A stretch of DNA of 64,000 nt, taken from positions 38,172 through 102,171 of the forward strand of contig JAJTHE010000049.1 in assembly GCA_021298815.1 (NCBI GenBank), in the 5' to 3' direction. Origin of the DNA: Betaproteobacteria bacterium (lineage in GTDB: Bacteria; Pseudomonadota; Gammaproteobacteria; Burkholderiales; CAIKXV01). Below the pieces are notes generated by a model. It was not told the DNA's origin and did not search any database. It saw nothing but the letters and a program-made list of their open reading frames with translations. Below, piece by piece: positions 20,801 through 30,559 of the stretch; the first letter of the stretch is position 1, and every line of letters starts with the position of its first letter. Both the position numbers and the translations under genes were made by a program.

Positions 20801-21877
20801 TCAATCCGCGCGGATGCCGGCCGCCTTCACCACCTGCGCCCAGCGCGCGATCTCGGTGCTGATCTGCGCGGCGAACTGCGCCGGCGTGCTGCCGACAGGC
20901 TCGGCCCCTTCGGTCGCCAGAAGGGTCTTCATCTCGGCGCTATTCACGGCCCTGGCCGCTTCCGCGTGCACGCGGTCGATCACCGGCCGCGGCGTGCGCG
21001 ACGGGGCGAGCAGCCCGGTCCACGAAGAATACTCGAAGCCGGCCACGCCCGACTCGGCGACGGTCGGAAGCTCGGGCAGCACCGCGGCACGGCGCGTCCA
21101 GGTGGTGGCGAGCGCGCGCAGGCGCCCGGCACGCACCTGCGGCAGCGCGGTCGAGATGGTGGCCATGTTCACCTGGACCTCGTTGGCGAGCAGCGCCTGC
21201 ACCGACGGCGCACCGCCCTTGTACGGCACATGGACCATGCGCGTACCGGTCAGGTGCATGAACAGTTCCATCGACATGTGGGTGCCGGTGGCCGCGCCGC
21301 TGGTACCGTAATTGAGCACGCCAGGCTTCGCGCGCGCCAGGGCGACCAGGTCCTGCACGCTCTTCGCAGGCAGCGACGGATGCACGACCAGCAGGTTCGG
21401 GAACGCCGACAGCACGGTGATCGGCGCGAAGTCGCGCTGGCTGTCGAACGGCAGCTTCGCATGCAGCGCCGGCGTCGCGGTGAACGAGGCCGCGATCGCC
21501 AGCAGCGTGTGGCCATCGGGCGCGGCACGGGCCACGATCTCGGTGCCGATCACGCTGCCCGCGCCCGGCCGGTTGTCGACCATCACCGGCTGGCCGAACG
21601 CGGCAGACAGGTGCTGCGCGAGCGGGCGCGCGACCAGGTCGGTCGAGCCACCGGCGCTCTGCGGCACGACCAGCCGCACCGGCCTGGCCGGCCAGGCCGG
21701 ACCGGACGGCGCGTTCGCAGCGGCGGCCTTCGCCGCGGTCGCCTGCGCCAGTGCCGGCACCGGCAACGACAGGGTCATGGACAGAGACAGGCATCCGGCG
21801 GCAAGGATGCGGAGGGCGCCCCGGGCAGCAGGGACGGATGGGGCCCTCTCCGGGGCAAGGCAGTCGGGCATGTTCAT
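20801..21877 (-). CDS. Bug-family tripartite tricarboxylate transporter substrate-binding protein
   Basis: WPARPVRLVVPQSAGGSTDLVARPLAQ...VDNRPGAGSVIGTEIVA. Confidence 0.93.
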   Translation of the reverse strand: MNMPDCLAPERAPSVPAARGALRILAAGCLSLSMTLSLPVPALAQATAAKAAAANAPSGPAWPARPVRLVVPQSAGGSTDLVARPLAQHLSAAFGQPVMVDNRPGAGSVIGTEIVARAAPDGHTLLAIAASFTATPALHAKLPFDSQRDFAPITVLSAFPNLLVVHPSLPAKSVQDLVALARAKPGVLNYGTSGAATGTHMSMELFMHLTGTRMVHVPYKGGAPSVQALLANEVQVNMATISTALPQVRAGRLRALATTWTRRAAVLPELPTVAESGVAGFEYSSWTGLLAPSRTPRPVIDRVHAEAARAVNSAEMKTLLATEGAEPVGSTPAQFAAQISTEIARWAQVVKAAGIRAD

Positions 21878-21884
21878 CGGATCC

Positions 21885-22940
21885 TCAATCGGCGCTCAGG
21901 TTCAGCGCCTTGACCAGCTTCACGTTGTGGCCGATCGTGTCCTGCACCAGCCGCCGGAATTCCGCTGGCGTCGTGAGCATGATCTCGGTGGCCTGCAGCG
22001 CCATCTGCGAGCGGACCTCGCCGCGGGCCATGGTCGCGACCAGCCCGCTTCGCAGCCGCTCCTGGATCGGTGCGGGCGTCTTCCTGGGCGCGATCACCCC
22101 GTTCCATGCGCTGTAGCTGTAGCCCGGCACCGTCTCGGCGATCGCCGGCATGCCGGGCAGCAGCGCGGTGCGCCCGGGCAGGGTATGGCCGAGGGCCTTC
22201 ACCTTGCCGCCCTTGATCAGCCCGAGCGACGACGGGGCCGGGTTGATCGACCACTGCGACTCGCCACTCATCACCGACGGCACCGCGGCGCCACCCTTGA
22301 ACGGCACGTGCAGCGAATCGAACCGGCCCAGGCTCAACAGCAGCGCGCCCGCCAGGTGGCTCTGCGAGCCCGGCCCGGCGGAGGCCATGTTCATCGCCCC
22401 CTTCTTCGCGCGCGCCATCTCGACCAGGTCGGCGACGCTGTTCAGCCCGAGCGAAGGCGTGACGATCAGCACGTTCGGCGTGACGCCGATCGTGGTGATG
22501 AACGCGAAGTCTTCCAGCGGATCGAACGGCTGCCGCTTCTGCACGAACGGGGCGACCGTCAGCGCCGGCGGCGACGCGAAGATGATCGTGTAGCCGTCGG
22601 GGTTCGCGTTGCGGCCGATCTCCATCCCCAGCGTGCCGCCGGCACCGGGCCGGTTGTCGATCACGACCTGCTGGCCGAGTTCCTCTCCCAGCCCCTGGGC
22701 GACGATGCGTCCCAGCGTGTCGGTGCCGCTGCCGGGGGCATTGGGCATCATCATCCGGATGGGCTTGAGCGGGAACGTGCGCGGTGCCTCGGCAGCGCGC
22801 ACCGTGGTTGACGCGGCGCAGAGCAAGGCTGCACACGATGCGACGATGCAGGACCAGGCGCGGACTCGCCGTGCACGATGCACGTGCAGGTCAGGGTCGG
22901 CGCAGGCTGCGCGTACGGGACGGGTGGCGCGGATCGACAT
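21885..22940 (-). CDS. Bug-family tripartite tricarboxylate transporter substrate-binding protein
   Basis: PIRMMMPNAPGSGTDTLGRIVAQ...VIDNRPGAGGTLGMEIG. Confidence 0.92.
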   Translation of the reverse strand: MSIRATRPVRAACADPDLHVHRARRVRAWSCIVASCAALLCAASTTVRAAEAPRTFPLKPIRMMMPNAPGSGTDTLGRIVAQGLGEELGQQVVIDNRPGAGGTLGMEIGRNANPDGYTIIFASPPALTVAPFVQKRQPFDPLEDFAFITTIGVTPNVLIVTPSLGLNSVADLVEMARAKKGAMNMASAGPGSQSHLAGALLLSLGRFDSLHVPFKGGAAVPSVMSGESQWSINPAPSSLGLIKGGKVKALGHTLPGRTALLPGMPAIAETVPGYSYSAWNGVIAPRKTPAPIQERLRSGLVATMARGEVRSQMALQATEIMLTTPAEFRRLVQDTIGHNVKLVKALNLSAD

Positions 22941-23042
22941 CGACTCCTCCAGGAGGCAGGCAGGCCCCGCTCACTGGCAGGGTCCGGCAGAGTCAACGCC
23001 AGCGCGTGTTCCACGCGATGGCTGACACGCAGCAAGAATACC

Positions 23043-24557
23043 TCAGTCTTCCCGGAGCCTCTGCCGCTGGCGCCGCACCCCCGGGAGCAGCACGAACGCG
23101 AGCAGCAGCACCGCGCAGGCGAGCAGGCTGGCGCTGATCGGGCGCTGCAGGAAGATCATGTAGTCGCCGCCGGACACGGACAGCGAGCGCCTGAAGTTCT
23201 CCTCCAGCATCGGCCCGAGGATCAGGCCGAGCAGCAGCGGCGCCGGTTCGCAGCCCAGCTTGCGCAGCACGTAGCCGGCCACCCCGGCCACCGCCATGAA
23301 CACGACCTCCATCATGCTGTTGCGCAGGCTGTACACGCCGATGCAGCAGAACACGATGATCGCCGGGAACAGGTAGCGGTAGGGCATCTGGATCAGGCGC
23401 ACCCACAGCCCGATCAGCGGCAGGTTGAGCACGACCAGCATCAGGTTGCCGATCCACATGCTGACCACCAGCCCCCAGAACAGTTCGGGCTGCTTGGCGA
23501 TGATCTGCGGCCCGGGCTGTATGCCATGGATCATCATCGCGCCCACCAGCAGCGCCATGATCGCGTTGGGCGGGATGCCCAGCGCCAGCATCGGGATGAA
23601 GCCCGCCCGGGCGCCCGCGTTGTTCGCCGCCTCCGGCGCCGCCACGCCCTCGACCGCGCCCTGGCCGAAACGCGAAGGGTCGCGTGCCAGCTTCTTCTCG
23701 AGGCTGTACGCCGCGAACGAGGGGATGGTGGACCCGCCGCCGGGCAGGATGCCCAGCACGATGCCGAGCAGCGTGCCGCGCACCGTCGCCGGCGTGGCGC
23801 TGCGGAAGTCGTCGCGCGACGGCCACAGCCGGTCGCGCAGCCGCGCGAGGCCGCCGTCCCTCGCCCGGCTCTCGAGGTTGAGCATGATCTCGGACAGGCC
23901 GAACAGGCCCATCGCGACCGGGACGAAGCCGACGCCGTCGTACAGGTCGGCGATGCCGAAGGTGTAGCGCTGCTCGCCGGTGGTGACGTCGGTGCCGACC
24001 AGGCCGATGAACACGCCCAGCACGATCATCGCCATCGCCTTCACCAGCGAGCCGTGCGCGAGCACGATCGCCGCCACCAGCCCGAGCACCATCACCGCGA
24101 CATAGTCGGGCGACTGGAACAGCAGCGCGACGCTGGCGATGGCCGGCCCGCCGACCGCGATGGCGAGCGTGGTGACCGTGCCGGCGAACAGGGAGGCGAG
24201 CGCGGCGATCGCCAGGGCCGCCCCCGCGCGGCCGCCGCGGGCCATCGCATGGCCGTCCAGGCAGGTGACCACCGACGACGACTCGCCAGGCAGGTTGACC
24301 AGGATCGCGGTCGTCGAGCCGCCGTACTGCGAGCCGTAGAACACGCCGGCCAGCATGATCAGCGCGCCGGTCGGCTCGAGGTAGAAGGTGATCGGCATCA
24401 GCATCGCGACCGTGGCGGTCGGCCCGATGCCGGGCAGCACGCCGACCAGCGTGCCGAGCAGGCAACCGAGCAGGCACAGGCCCAGGTTGACCGGGGTCAT
24501 CGCGACGCCGAAGCCCTGGGCCAGGTTTCCCAGCAGCGCGCCGGCCAGTTCGATCAT
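23043..24557 (-). CDS. Tripartite tricarboxylate transporter large permease, TctA family
   Basis: Polytopic; GVLPGIGPTATVAMLMPITF...GGSTTAILVNLPGE, GILPGGGSTIPSF typical of TctA. Confidence 0.95.
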   Translation of the reverse strand: MIELAGALLGNLAQGFGVAMTPVNLGLCLLGCLLGTLVGVLPGIGPTATVAMLMPITFYLEPTGALIMLAGVFYGSQYGGSTTAILVNLPGESSSVVTCLDGHAMARGGRAGAALAIAALASLFAGTVTTLAIAVGGPAIASVALLFQSPDYVAVMVLGLVAAIVLAHGSLVKAMAMIVLGVFIGLVGTDVTTGEQRYTFGIADLYDGVGFVPVAMGLFGLSEIMLNLESRARDGGLARLRDRLWPSRDDFRSATPATVRGTLLGIVLGILPGGGSTIPSFAAYSLEKKLARDPSRFGQGAVEGVAAPEAANNAGARAGFIPMLALGIPPNAIMALLVGAMMIHGIQPGPQIIAKQPELFWGLVVSMWIGNLMLVVLNLPLIGLWVRLIQMPYRYLFPAIIVFCCIGVYSLRNSMMEVVFMAVAGVAGYVLRKLGCEPAPLLLGLILGPMLEENFRRSLSVSGGDYMIFLQRPISASLLACAVLLLAFVLLPGVRRQRQRLRED

Positions 24558-24564
24558 CGACGGC

Positions 24565-25017
24565 TCAGCCCGGCAGCCGGGGCAGCGCGTGCAACGGCAG
24601 CCCGAGGCCCCATACGAAGATCGCCAGCACCGCCAGCGACAGCACGATCGCCGGCAGCAGCACCGAGCGCAACGCCACGCCGGGCACCGCGCGCGCGGCG
24701 CACAGCGCGGACGCGAAGATCGCGACCACCACGCCCAGCGGTTCGAGCGTGAACGCGAAGGCGAGCACGGCGGCCGTCACCGCCAGCAGTGGCCGCAGGC
24801 GCCCGGGCTCGACCGCCGGGGCCGATGCGCGCAGGCCGCCGGCGGCGATCAGCACGCCGAGGCCGACCATCAGCCAGCAGGCGGCGAGCGGCACGTAGCC
24901 CTCGCCCATCGCATCGGCCGTGCCGACGTTCAGCGAGCGCCCGGCGACAAGGCCGCCCGCGCCGATCGCCAGGAACAGCGCGCCGGCGAGGGTGTCCTGG
25001 TTGAACCAGCGTGGCAT
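24565..25017 (-). CDS. Tripartite tricarboxylate transporter small permease, TctB family
   Basis: ~150 aa, four hydrophobic segments, next to TctA. Confidence 0.88.
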   Translation of the reverse strand: MPRWFNQDTLAGALFLAIGAGGLVAGRSLNVGTADAMGEGYVPLAACWLMVGLGVLIAAGGLRASAPAVEPGRLRPLLAVTAAVLAFAFTLEPLGVVVAIFASALCAARAVPGVALRSVLLPAIVLSLAVLAIFVWGLGLPLHALPRLPG

Positions 25018-25053
25018 CGTCGAAGGGACGCGCGCCAGCCCGTGCAGCGGCGG

Positions 25054-26070
25054 CTACTTCTGCCGCGCGCGCACTAGGCCTGCCTCGAGGAACACGGGGT
25101 ACATCGCCGCATCCTCGGCCGCCAGCCGCCTCGCGGTGTCGGCGCGGTTCATCGGTTCGACGATGAACCCGGCCGCGCGCGCTTTCTCGATGAATCCCTT
25201 GTCGCGCATCGTCTCGAGCAGCCTGGCCTCGAGGATCGCCAGCCGGTCGGGCGGCGTCCCCCTGGGCGCGGCAATGTAGCGCCAGGTGCCGGCGATGAAG
25301 TCGATGCCCTGTTCGCGGAACGTCGGTACGTCCGGCAGCAGGAAGTGGCGCTGGGTGCCGGCGATCGCGAGGCTGCGCGCGGCCCCCGACTGGTGGTGCT
25401 GCGAGATGTCCGGCGCCGGCACGGTCGCCGAATCGATCTCGCCCGAGAGCAGCGCCTGCACGGTCGGCGCGAAACCGGCGTAGGCGATCTTGTTGATCTT
25501 CACGCCGAGCGTGCGCTCCATGAGGGACGCGGCCACGTGCGAGGAACCACCCGGCTGGTCGTTGCCGTTGCGCAGCTTGCCCGGGTTCGCCCTGGCCGCC
25601 GCGAGGTAATCCGCGAGGGTCTTGATGCTGGTCTTCGCGCCGACGGAGAGCACCACCGGGTCATCGCCGAAGAAGGCGATCGGTTCGAAGTCGGACAGCG
25701 CGTTCGCGTTCGGGTTGTTGTACTGCGCGAAGACGGCCCCCGTGGCCACCATGGCGATCGTGTGGCCGTCCGGCTTCGACGAGGCCATCTCCTTCAGGCC
25801 GATGGTGCCGCCGGCACCGGGACGGTTGACCACCACGACCGGCACGCCCATGCGCTTCGACGCCGCGTCTGCGACCAGCCGCATCGCTATGTCGCTGCCA
25901 CCACCCGGAGGCCATGGCACGATCATCGTGATCGGCTGCGAGGGGAAGCCCTGGGCGATCGCGCCGGAGGCCATGATGCCGGTGGCGGCGACAGCGGCCA
26001 TCGCGCAGGACAGCAGGCGGCGGCGCAGGCGCACCGGGCGGGAGGCAGTGGCGGGATGGCGCTGGTTCAT
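25054..26070 (-). CDS. Bug-family substrate-binding protein (TctC-like)
   Basis: FPSQPITMIVPWPPGGGSDIAMRLVAD...VVNRPGAGGTIGLKEMA; co-directional with tctBA. Confidence 0.93.
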   Translation of the reverse strand: MNQRHPATASRPVRLRRRLLSCAMAAVAATGIMASGAIAQGFPSQPITMIVPWPPGGGSDIAMRLVADAASKRMGVPVVVVNRPGAGGTIGLKEMASSKPDGHTIAMVATGAVFAQYNNPNANALSDFEPIAFFGDDPVVLSVGAKTSIKTLADYLAAARANPGKLRNGNDQPGGSSHVAASLMERTLGVKINKIAYAGFAPTVQALLSGEIDSATVPAPDISQHHQSGAARSLAIAGTQRHFLLPDVPTFREQGIDFIAGTWRYIAAPRGTPPDRLAILEARLLETMRDKGFIEKARAAGFIVEPMNRADTARRLAAEDAAMYPVFLEAGLVRARQK

Positions 26071-26119
26071 CGTTCATGCTCCTCTGGAAATGGGCGCGAC
26101 ATCGTTGCGGCGGGCAGGA

Positions 26120-27115
26120 TCAGGCGGGCTTGAACTCGCGGATGACCGCCAGCGACTCGCTGCGGTCGGATTCGTCGCCGGTGAGGTAGAGCACCGGCTC
26201 GGTGACCCCGGCATCGATGTAGTCCTGCAGGCGCCGCGCACAGCGCCGGCGGTCGCCCCAGATGGCGAAGGCCTCGACCGCGGCCTCGGGCACCAGCCGC
26301 GTTGCCTCGTCCATGTCGCGGCGCGACACGGCGGCGATGATCGCCTCCTGGTCGATCGGGATGCCGGAATGCGCGATGCCGTCGTCGATGTAGCGGTTGC
26401 GCAGAACGAAGGCGAGCTTGGTGCGGCTCTTCTGCATCGCGTCGCGCTCGTCCTTCGAGGCGACGAAAAAGATGTAGGCCGCCTTGCGCACCGACGCCGG
26501 ATCCCGGCCCGCGGCGGCCGCACCCTCGTCGACCAGCGCATACGAGGCCTTCACGAACTCGGCGGACAGCCCGGCGGACAGCACCGCGCCATCGGCGGCG
26601 CGGCCGGCGAAGCGCAGCATCTGCTCCTTCATCGGCGCGAGGTAGACCGGGATCGGCTCCGGCGGCCTGAACATCATGCGCGCGCCGGCGAGCCGGTGCA
26701 GCATCGCCTCGGGCTGGTGCACCGGCTCGCCCGACCACAGGCCGCGCAGGGCCGCGAGGTACTCGCGGTTGGCCACCAGCGGCTTCTCGAGCTTGAGCCC
26801 GGCCTCGGCCAGGAACAGCGGATTGCCCACGCCGATCGCCACCGCGACCCGGCCGGGGGCGGCCTCGGCGAGCGTGGCCATCGCCATCGCCAGCGGCATC
26901 GGGTTGCGCAGGAACGGGCTGATCGCGGTGGGCACCACGGTCGCCTGTTTCGTCGCCATCGCGAACGCCATGCAGGACGTCAGCGGGTCGCGGTAGCCGA
27001 GGTGCTCGGCCATCCAGAAGCTCGCCGCGCCGGCCGCCTCGGCCTCGCGTGCGGTGTCGAGCGACTCGCGGAAGCCGGAGAAGCCGTCGAAGCTGATGCC
27101 GATGCGAACCTTCAC
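26120..27115 (-). CDS. LLM-class (bacterial luciferase-like, putatively F420-dependent) oxidoreductase
   Basis: GISFDGFSGFRESLDTAREAEAAGAASFWMAEHLGYRDPLTS; GTG start inferred at 27115. Confidence 0.88.
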   Translation of the reverse strand: MKVRIGISFDGFSGFRESLDTAREAEAAGAASFWMAEHLGYRDPLTSCMAFAMATKQATVVPTAISPFLRNPMPLAMAMATLAEAAPGRVAVAIGVGNPLFLAEAGLKLEKPLVANREYLAALRGLWSGEPVHQPEAMLHRLAGARMMFRPPEPIPVYLAPMKEQMLRFAGRAADGAVLSAGLSAEFVKASYALVDEGAAAAGRDPASVRKAAYIFFVASKDERDAMQKSRTKLAFVLRNRYIDDGIAHSGIPIDQEAIIAAVSRRDMDEATRLVPEAAVEAFAIWGDRRRCARRLQDYIDAGVTEPVLYLTGDESDRSESLAVIREFKPA

Positions 27116-27138
27116 TGTGTCACCCTCGTGTATGCCGG

Positions 27139-28224
27139 TCAGCCGCGCACATGGCGCAGCAGTGCATCGCGGTCCATGCCGGCGATGCCCATCGTGGTCG
27201 CGGTGCGCCCCCCGGCAGCGAAATCCGTGCCGGTGAGCGTGCCGCCCAATCGGTACAGCGCATCGGCGACCGGCGTCGCCACACCGGAGATGCGCGCGAT
27301 CTCGAGGAAGGGCAGCAGACCGTGCCCGAAATCCTCGCGGTAGTAGCGATGCTCGAGCGAATCCGGTGCCTTGATGCGGCGGTTCGCCTCGCCGCTGGCG
27401 ATCGCGTTCAGCAGGTCGTCCGTATCGGTGACCCAGGGCTCGACCGTGCCGTAGCGCTGCATCTCGGCGGCCACGCCGGGCAGGCGATGCCCGAACGCCG
27501 CCGCCACAGCGATGCGTTCGGCATCGAGCTGGCGCATCACCCGGATCACGCCCGGCGTCATGCCCTGCACGTAGAACGTGAAGTCGCCGCGCGTGGCCTC
27601 GACCCAGGCCGCGCCCAGCACCGCGCCGGGGACATGCAGCACCATGTTCAGGTTGGACAGGCTCGAGTCGAGCACGTCGCCGACGCGCTGCGCGACCGGA
27701 TACAGCGCGGCGGCCGCGGCGGCTGCGGCCTCGCCACCGGGCAGCACGCCCAGGCGCAGGAACTTCGCGCGGCCGGTGACGGTGACCCGCGCCGGCTGGT
27801 ACTTGCGCGCGATGTAGGAAAGCGTGTGGAACTCCGCCACCGGCGGCACCGGCCCGCCGCTGGCGGCGGCATACGCGTGGGCGAACTCGAGCGCGCCGCC
27901 GGTGTGCCCCGGGTTCAGCACCACCGGCAGCCGGTGTGCACCCGCCCGCGCCAGGTCGCGCGCGACTGCGGCATGGGACAGCGTCGGCAGGCAGACCAGG
28001 GCGACATCGGCGCCCTCGATCGCGCTCGCCATGTCGACGGTCATCCGCATGGGTGCGGCGAAGCCCTCGCCCAGCACGCCTTCGTACTCGACGCCGCCGC
28101 GGGCGATGAACGGCGCGAGCGTGGCCTGGGAACGGTTCCACAGGCTCACCTGGTGCCCGGCGAGCATCGTCTCGGCCGCGGCCGCGGCGCCGCCGGCCCC
28201 TGCCCCGATCACGGCCACGTGCAT
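27139..28224 (-). CDS. NAD/NADP octopine/nopaline dehydrogenase family protein
   Basis: N-terminal MHVAVIGAGAGGAAAAAETMLAGHQVSLWNRS Rossmann motif; C-terminal alpha-helical octopine-DH-like region; ATG at 28224. Confidence 0.82.
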   Translation of the reverse strand: MHVAVIGAGAGGAAAAAETMLAGHQVSLWNRSQATLAPFIARGGVEYEGVLGEGFAAPMRMTVDMASAIEGADVALVCLPTLSHAAVARDLARAGAHRLPVVLNPGHTGGALEFAHAYAAASGGPVPPVAEFHTLSYIARKYQPARVTVTGRAKFLRLGVLPGGEAAAAAAAALYPVAQRVGDVLDSSLSNLNMVLHVPGAVLGAAWVEATRGDFTFYVQGMTPGVIRVMRQLDAERIAVAAAFGHRLPGVAAEMQRYGTVEPWVTDTDDLLNAIASGEANRRIKAPDSLEHRYYREDFGHGLLPFLEIARISGVATPVADALYRLGGTLTGTDFAAGGRTATTMGIAGMDRDALLRHVRG

Positions 28225-28306
28225 GGTCAGGCCCGTCCGCGATGCAGCCGCACCGCGATGGTGCGGCCCGACGCGCCAGTTGCACCATCGCGCACCGGGG
28301 CGGCGG

Positions 28307-28615
28307 TCATGCCTGCACCTGCACGCGCGCATCGACCACGCGCACCGGATAGACCCGCAGGTCGATCGTGCATGGCGCGGTCAGCGCGCGCCCGGTGCGG
28401 ATGTCGAACAGGCCGCTGTGGATCGGGCATTCGATCCGGCCCTCGGTGATGAAGCCGTCGGCCAGGCTCGCCGAAGCATGGGTGCACCGGTCGTGCGTGG
28501 CGAAGACCGCGCCGTCGACGTTGTACAGGCACACCGGCTCGCCCTGGACGCGCACCAGGAGCGTGCCTTCCTCGGGCACCTCGCCCACCGCGCACACGTC
28601 GATCCACTCGCTCAT
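28307..28615 (-). CDS. Rieske [2Fe-2S] ferredoxin, non-haem iron oxygenase component
   Basis: CTHASASLADG...IECPIHSGLFDIRTG (C-x-H ... C-x2-H). Confidence 0.93.
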   Translation of the reverse strand: MSEWIDVCAVGEVPEEGTLLVRVQGEPVCLYNVDGAVFATHDRCTHASASLADGFITEGRIECPIHSGLFDIRTGRALTAPCTIDLRVYPVRVVDARVQVQA

Positions 28616-28682
28616 ACGCCTTCTCCGGTCATCGCCCCTGCGGACGGAAAAGAGCATACACGAGGGCGGGCTGGAACCGGCA

Positions 28683-28698
28683 TGCTGTGATCACAGCA
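28683..28698. promoter_or_regulatory. 16-bp perfect palindrome TGCTGTGATCACAGCA in divergent promoter region
   Basis: Read from sequence; between divergent Rieske ferredoxin (-) and oxygenase alpha (+) genes. Confidence 0.75.
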
Positions 28699-28751
28699 CG
28701 GGTTATTCCATGTACGATCCGCCGCTCGAACACCCAGCGGAGGCAGCGCGG

Positions 28752-30008
28752 ATGAATACCCCATCGCCCGTCGAGACAGACGGCCTTTTCCGGTGGCCCG
28801 ACGAGGGCCTGGCCCGCGTTCCGTTCCGCGTCTACAACGACCCGCAGATCGCCGAGGCGGAGCAGAAGCGGCTGTTCCAGGGCGAGACCTGGAACCTGGT
28901 CTGCCTCGACCTCGAGGTGGCCGAACCGGGGCAGTACCGCACCAACTGGATCGGCGACACGCCGGTGATCGTCGTTCGCGACCCGGTTGCCGACCGCATC
29001 CGGGTGTTCGTGAACCGCTGCGTGCACCGCGGCTCGATGCTCTGCCTGGAACAGCACGGCAAGGCCGAGAACTTCACCTGCATGTACCACAACTGGGTGT
29101 ACAGCCTCGATGGCAAGCTGCAGAGCATCGCGTTCAAGCGTGGCGTTCGCGGCCAGGGCGGCATGCCTTCCGACTTCGACATCACGCAGCACGGCCTGCG
29201 CGAACTGCGCGTCGACACCATCCGCAACCTGGTGTTCGCGACCTTCTCCGACCGGCTGCCGCCGGTGCGCGACTGGTTCGGCCCGCGCATGGTGTGGAGC
29301 CTGGAGCGATTCTTCCACAAGCCGATCCGCCTGATCGGCGGCTACACCCAGGTGCTGCCGAACAACTGGAAGCTCTACGCCGAGAACGTGCGCGACTCCT
29401 ACCACGCGAGCCTGCTGCACACGTTCTTCGCCACCTTCGGCCTGAACCGGCTGTCGATGGACGGCGCGGTCGAGGTGAACGAGGCCGGCGGCTCGCACCT
29501 GAGCTGGTCGAAGATGGCCACCGACGATGCCGAGGGCACCGACTACGCGTCCGGCGGGCTACGCTCGATGCGCGACCTCGCGATCGAGGACCGGCGGCTG
29601 CTGAAGACCTGGCCCGAGTTCGAGGACGGCATCACCCACATGATCCAGACCCTGTTCCCCAACGTGTTCCTGCAGCAGATCCAGAACACGCTGGCGGTGC
29701 GCCTCCTGGTGCCGCGCGGCCTGGACCGCTGCGACCTGCAGTGGTGGGTGTTCGCCTACGAGGACGACACGCCGGAGCAGCTGCGCATGCGGCTGATGCA
29801 GAGCAACCTGGTCGGGCCGGCAGGGCTGGTCTCGCTCGAGGACGGCTTCATCGGCAACGCGGTGCAGCGCACGACCCGCGGCGACCAGGGCCATGGCGCG
29901 ATCGTCGAGATGGGCGGCCACGGCGTCACCACCGAGCGGCAGAGCCGGGTGTCGGAAGCAGCGGTGCGCGGCTTCTGGCAGCAGTGGCGCGGCCTGATGG
30001 GCTTCTGA
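28752..30008 (+). CDS. Rieske-type aromatic ring-hydroxylating oxygenase, alpha subunit
   Basis: NRCVHRGSMLCLEQHGKAENFTCMYHNWVYSLDGKL Rieske site; downstream catalytic domain; alternative start at 28710. Confidence 0.93.
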   Translation: MNTPSPVETDGLFRWPDEGLARVPFRVYNDPQIAEAEQKRLFQGETWNLVCLDLEVAEPGQYRTNWIGDTPVIVVRDPVADRIRVFVNRCVHRGSMLCLEQHGKAENFTCMYHNWVYSLDGKLQSIAFKRGVRGQGGMPSDFDITQHGLRELRVDTIRNLVFATFSDRLPPVRDWFGPRMVWSLERFFHKPIRLIGGYTQVLPNNWKLYAENVRDSYHASLLHTFFATFGLNRLSMDGAVEVNEAGGSHLSWSKMATDDAEGTDYASGGLRSMRDLAIEDRRLLKTWPEFEDGITHMIQTLFPNVFLQQIQNTLAVRLLVPRGLDRCDLQWWVFAYEDDTPEQLRMRLMQSNLVGPAGLVSLEDGFIGNAVQRTTRGDQGHGAIVEMGGHGVTTERQSRVSEAAVRGFWQQWRGLMGF

Positions 30009-30010
30009 CC

Positions 30011-30544
30011 ATGGCATCGAACATCGGACATACCGCGGCCGACCGCGAATTCCTCGCCGCCGCAGCACAGGTCTGCGCCGACTGCGCCGGCACGATCGAC
30101 GACGACAGCCTCGAGGCCTGGCCGGACTACTTCACCGACGACTGCCTGTACCGGGTCGAGACACGCGAGGGCCGCGCGAACGGCTGGGCGATCGGGCTGA
30201 TGCACTGCGAGGGCCGCGGCATGCTGCGCGACCGCGTTCTGGCGATCCGCCACGGCAACGTGTTCGACCCGCACACCTATCGCCACGTGCTGTCGCAGCC
30301 GCGGTTCGCGCCGGCCCCCGCGACGGAGGCGGCCGGGCAGCGTGGCACGGAGCTTGCCTCTGCACGCCGGGTACTGACCAGCTTCAACGTGACCCGGGTG
30401 ATGAAGACGGGCGAGATGACGCTGTTCGCCGTGGGCACCTACGACGATCGATTCGTCGAGGCCGACGGCAGGCTGCTGATCCGTGAGCGCACGGTCGTCC
30501 TCGATTCGCGCAACCTCGACACGCTGCTGGTCATCCCGCTCTGA
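30011..30544 (+). CDS. Aromatic ring-hydroxylating oxygenase, beta subunit
   Basis: 177 aa, SnoaL/NTF2-like beta-subunit pattern (DYFTDDCLYRVETREG..., RHVLSQPRF); 2 nt after alpha subunit. Confidence 0.88.
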   Translation: MASNIGHTAADREFLAAAAQVCADCAGTIDDDSLEAWPDYFTDDCLYRVETREGRANGWAIGLMHCEGRGMLRDRVLAIRHGNVFDPHTYRHVLSQPRFAPAPATEAAGQRGTELASARRVLTSFNVTRVMKTGEMTLFAVGTYDDRFVEADGRLLIRERTVVLDSRNLDTLLVIPL

Positions 30545-30559
30545 GGAGAACGCCGTCCC

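Noticed and set aside
26120-28288. 722-aa single ORF across LLM oxidoreductase and octopine-DH gene
   Set aside because: Upstream part is a frame-shifted reading of the octopine-DH gene; true LLM start is a GTG near 27115.
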